A stretch of 15,635 nt of DNA, taken from the NCBI GenBank assembly GCA_031287815.1, contig JAITSM010000110.1, positions 1 through 15,635 of the forward strand. The letters run 5' to 3'. This DNA comes from Prevotellaceae bacterium (GTDB lineage Bacteria; Bacteroidota; Bacteroidia; Bacteroidales; UBA932). Made by a program: the position numbers and the translations under genes. Below, in pieces: positions 13,184 to 15,635 of this stretch (the first letter of the stretch is position 1; each line of letters opens with the position of its first letter). The notes under the pieces were generated by a model. It had not been told where the DNA came from, searched no databases, and worked only from the letters and a program-made list of their open reading frames with translations.

Positions 13184-14478
13184 GCCTGGCCTTTATTATA
13201 TGTGATGCGCCGCAGGGATAGCCCCCACGGCATGTTATACACCTTCGCGCTCAGCACCCACGTCGCCACAAAGAAGAGGAAGAAAATGGCGGAAAATGAA
13301 ATCGCCGCCCCCACCGCTCCGAAATGTTTAATGAAAAAATAAATTAACGGAATATTGACAAGACCGATGGAAATAGTCAGCAACGCCTGCAAGTATGTTT
13401 TTTCTGCATAATTAATATAGTTGGTAACCATAAAATACATCCCCTGAAATACAAAACCCAGTATAATCCAGAAACAATACTGGGCGGCGGCGGCAAATTC
13501 AGCGCCTATGAAAAGTTTGAAAACAAGCGGCTGGATGAGGTAGTAGAGCAGCCCAACAGCCGATATGCCGGCAAAGTAAGCATAAGTCAACTTCACTATC
13601 AGGCGTTTGTCTTCATTTTTGGACAGCCTGTTAAACAGCCATGGGACAAAAGCATTGTTGAAAGAAAACGTAAGCAGCGAGACGAGCATACACACTTGGT
13701 TGGCTACGCCGTATAGCCCCGAGGCGTCGATGCTAACCATTTCCGTCAGGAAAAAACGGTTGGTCATCAGGATCAGCATGCCTCCGATAGCGTGCGGAAT
13801 AAGCCCGCCGCCATAGCGTAGCGCATGCTTTACGTAGGCGGGAGTGAAAGAAATCTTTATATCCTTTTGCCGCCGCAAAATGAATGCTCCCGCGAGCGCA
13901 AACAACGCCGACGAAATGAGGATAGCCTCAACTCTTCCACGCCAGCGACAGGATAGCGCCACTACAAAGAGAATACTTAGCAGCATATTGGCCAGCGATT
14001 GCAGTATTTGAAACCTCGAATATAGAAGCGGCTTCTGCCTGGCTTGCCACAGTGAAAGGGTGAGCGCACAAAAAAATTGCGCTACACAAGCTACAGGGAT
14101 AGTCAGTATCCATTCATACGGAATTTCTGTTGCTTCAGCTATGCTGTTGCCAAAAAGAAAAAGTAGTAGCGAAAGTGCGGCCGTGGTAGCGGCAAGTATC
14201 ACCATGCAACTGCCGATGTAAGCCGGGAAACAGGTATCGCGGGCGTAGTACTTACGCACCACGGCACCCTCCATGTTGACGCCAAACAAGGGATAGAGAA
14301 ATGCATGGACGGTGGCATACATGGTAATGATACCATAATCGGCCGTAGTGAGGTACGTCGTCAAAACGGGTAGCAGCAGGAAAGGGATGGCCGCATTTAC
14401 AAAGCCGGCTATGGTATAAACGGCAGAGTTCTTAAACAACCCGGATTGTACTATTTGCTTAATACTGTATAACTGCAT
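13180..14478 (-). CDS. wzx: Wzx-type polysaccharide flippase (MOP/PST superfamily)
   Basis: A 432-aa membrane protein with 12 or so hydrophobic helices spread evenly. The N-terminal block (LFKNSAVYTIAGFVNAAIPFLLLPVLTTYL region, about 14-43) is typical of the polysaccharide-transporter family, followed by TADYGIITMYA. SGLYGVANQVCMLVSLLTFSFNNAFVPWLF (middle) is also a family hallmark. It should move the undecaprenyl-pyrophosphate-linked repeat unit across the inner membrane. It starts 11 bp after the 213-aa unknown gene and overlaps wzy by 4 bp. Confidence 0.92.
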   Translation of the reverse strand: MQLYSIKQIVQSGLFKNSAVYTIAGFVNAAIPFLLLPVLTTYLTTADYGIITMYATVHAFLYPLFGVNMEGAVVRKYYARDTCFPAYIGSCMVILAATTAALSLLLFLFGNSIAEATEIPYEWILTIPVACVAQFFCALTLSLWQARQKPLLYSRFQILQSLANMLLSILFVVALSCRWRGRVEAILISSALFALAGAFILRRQKDIKISFTPAYVKHALRYGGGLIPHAIGGMLILMTNRFFLTEMVSIDASGLYGVANQVCMLVSLLTFSFNNAFVPWLFNRLSKNEDKRLIVKLTYAYFAGISAVGLLYYLIQPLVFKLFIGAEFAAAAQYCFWIILGFVFQGMYFMVTNYINYAEKTYLQALLTISIGLVNIPLIYFFIKHFGAVGAAISFSAIFFLFFVATWVLSAKVYNMPWGLSLRRITYNKGQA

Positions 14479-14489
14479 AAATCATTTTA

Positions 14490-15131
14490 CTATTTACAAA
14501 TCTCCACCGCCCCGTAGCACTTCCGCAGCGTCAGGTGCCGGTGGATACTAAAGCCGTTTTTATTGATGCCATCCACGTCGTGGTACTTCCCCACGTAGAT
14601 GCGGTCGCCGTTGTGGTCGACGTCGTCGCACCACACAAAGTCGTCCACCCACAGGTGCTCCTGCAACGTAAACCAGCAGGCAAAAAAAGCATAGGCGCAC
14701 AGAATGGCCGGCGGAAAATGAAAATCCGGCATCTTTTCCAGTATCTCCACCGGCGACATGGCACGGGTTTCAAAGATGACGTTTTTCCGTAGCAAATACC
14801 ACCTGTCTGCAAGCGTTGTGGTCATAAAATCTTCTTGCAGGTACCAGTCCTGATTGTAGAAACAAGGTTCTGCGAGGTCAGGATTTATGCCGTAGCGCTC
14901 CCGCAGCGACAGCAGATTGAGCGGCTTGCCATCGGGCAGGACGCTTGCACCCAGCAGCAAAAGATAGTCCTCCGCCAGTGGCGCGAGCTCTTGCGACGAG
15001 TAGGGTATGGCTGGCATTTCCACCGGCGACTTTACCGGAAACTCTCCGGCTACAGCGGCCAACTCCTGCACCCCAATAAAGTTCTTGCCAAATAGCTGCT
15101 GTGCCTGCGCTATGGTTGTTCTTCTTTCCAT
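14490..15131 (-). CDS. Unrecognised 213-aa protein of a polysaccharide locus
   Basis: I do not recognise a named family. The protein is soluble-looking, rich in aromatic and acidic residues, without signal peptide. It has a segment AILCAYAFFACWFTL (about 143-157), hydrophobic but probably a buried helix since it is followed by EHLWVDDFVWCDD. Notable features are the tryptophans in FYNQDWYLQEDF and DRWYLLRKNV and an acidic, glycine-containing C-terminal stretch (DDVDHNGDRIYVGKYHDVDGINKNGF) that ends in IHRHLTLRKCYG. The D-x-D-x-N-G-D pattern there could bind a metal, but this is speculative. The first 22 bases overlap the end of the upstream DUF218 gene, arguing for coupled translation. The ATG at 15131 gives the full frame. 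Confidence 0.75.
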   Translation of the reverse strand: MERRTTIAQAQQLFGKNFIGVQELAAVAGEFPVKSPVEMPAIPYSSQELAPLAEDYLLLLGASVLPDGKPLNLLSLRERYGINPDLAEPCFYNQDWYLQEDFMTTTLADRWYLLRKNVIFETRAMSPVEILEKMPDFHFPPAILCAYAFFACWFTLQEHLWVDDFVWCDDVDHNGDRIYVGKYHDVDGINKNGFSIHRHLTLRKCYGAVEICK

Positions 15132-15635
15132 TGTTGATAGGTTATTGCTTCTTCAATTGTTGCCAAATCGCCTTTGGGAGTATATGCTTCTATTCGTTTC
15201 TGTTCTTGCTCCAAAAGGTCAAACCGTGCGCCCCATGTTTCTTTCTTAAACCACGGCAAATCACGGGCAGGGGCATTGATTAAAATAATGCCGGCAGAAA
15301 TGATTTGCTTCAAAAAAGTGAGGTAAGCTCTGCACTGGTGGTGCGGCGAAGCAACCAACAGCAACTTTTTCCATCCGTTGTTTAACGCCATTTTTGTGAT
15401 GTAGTGTGCCTGTTCTGCCGTTTGGGTTGATTTGTTTTCGTGAATAATATCTTCTCTCCGTACGCCTCTTTCAAGCAGCTGGGGCAGGCATTCACTCAGC
15501 GGAAAACTGCCGTAAGCATGGTTGGCAACTTCGCCCGAAAACACAATTTTAGGTGCATAACCCTGTCTGTAAAGTTCCACAGCACGCGCCAACCGCCCAT
15601 AGCCATCCCCTTCGAGCAAAACAATAGCGTCTGCT
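15110..15635 (-). CDS. YdcF/ElyC/SanA-like DUF218 protein, 5' end outside the window
   Basis: A partial gene: the frame stays open to the window edge, so the true start lies upstream of position 15635, and a TTG at 15619 is not the start. The visible part begins ADAIVLLEGDGYGRLARAVELYRQGYAPKIVFSG, matching the core of the DUF218 fold (ADAIVVLGGG...R...A..LY..G.AP.I..SG). HENKSTQTAEQAHY corresponds to the conserved E-x-S-x-x-T-x-x-N/E-A segment, and LLLVASPHHQCRA to the VTS-x-x-H-x-x-R segment. E. coli members affect envelope polysaccharide or lipid-carrier metabolism. The precise reaction is unsettled. It ends in TAG at 15110, overlapping the next gene by 22 bp. Confidence 0.82.
   Translation of the reverse strand, partial: ADAIVLLEGDGYGRLARAVELYRQGYAPKIVFSGEVANHAYGSFPLSECLPQLLERGVRREDIIHENKSTQTAEQAHYITKMALNNGWKKLLLVASPHHQCRAYLTFLKQIISAGIILINAPARDLPWFKKETWGARFDLLEQEQKRIEAYTPKGDLATIEEAITYQQWKEEQP

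Noticed and set aside
1..15635. tRNA or rRNA genes, CRISPR array, origin, invertible promoter with inverted repeats, restriction or defence genes
   Set aside because: None is visible. The only strong inverted repeats are the MITE ends and the hairpin at 6142-6179, and the MITE's target duplication marks it as an insertion rather than an invertible switch.

Overview
The window looks like part of a surface-polysaccharide (capsule, O-antigen or exopolysaccharide) biosynthesis locus from a Bacteroidetes-type bacterium, probably Bacteroidales. The grounds are the protein flavours (Bacteroidetes-like SDRs, flippase, Wzy, CatB-type acyltransferases), the lack of strong Shine-Dalgarno sequences, and one sequence resembling a Bacteroidetes-type promoter. 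The species cannot be named from the sequence. Every convincing gene is on the minus strand, so transcription runs from high to low coordinates. Most genes overlap or nearly touch (ATGA or TAATG junctions), as in one long operon.

Upstream half, 15635 down to about 6826. In order of transcription: a YdcF/ElyC-type DUF218 protein cut by the window edge; an unrecognised 213-aa protein; a Wzx-type flippase; a Wzy/O-antigen-ligase-type polymerase; a DUF115-like protein with a GNGPSL motif; a CatB-like and a WbbJ/Maa-like hexapeptide acyltransferase; a GT2 glycosyltransferase; an extended SDR epimerase/dehydratase; and a GT4 glycosyltransferase. This is the assembly, decoration and export part of a Wzx/Wzy pathway. 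No priming transferase or chain-length regulator lies in the window.

Middle, 6825 down to 5647. This gene-poor, scarred stretch holds a dead IS5-family (IS903-like) transposase, truncated at its 5' end against the GT4 gene and carrying an in-frame TAG. It also holds a 255-bp MITE-like element with perfect 18-bp terminal inverted repeats and a perfect 8-bp target duplication. The MITE carries a promoter-like sequence pointing at the downstream genes.

Downstream half, 5646 down to 1. An AT-rich SAM methyltransferase gene contains a 12-G tract in its coding strand. It is in frame here, but gaining or losing one G would truncate it, so it is a good candidate for a phase-variable switch. Next come an extended SDR and a GDP-D-glycero-alpha-D-manno-heptose pathway encoded in three genes: an HddC-GmhB fusion, HddA and GmhA. 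A GT2 glycosyltransferase and the start of a further SDR follow.

Working model (inference): heptose-7-phosphate made by GmhA is phosphorylated by HddA, dephosphorylated by the GmhB domain and activated with GDP by the HddC domain. One or more SDRs may then modify the sugar. GT2/GT4 enzymes add it to a repeat unit, which is acylated, possibly methylated in a phase-variable way, flipped by Wzx and polymerised by Wzy.
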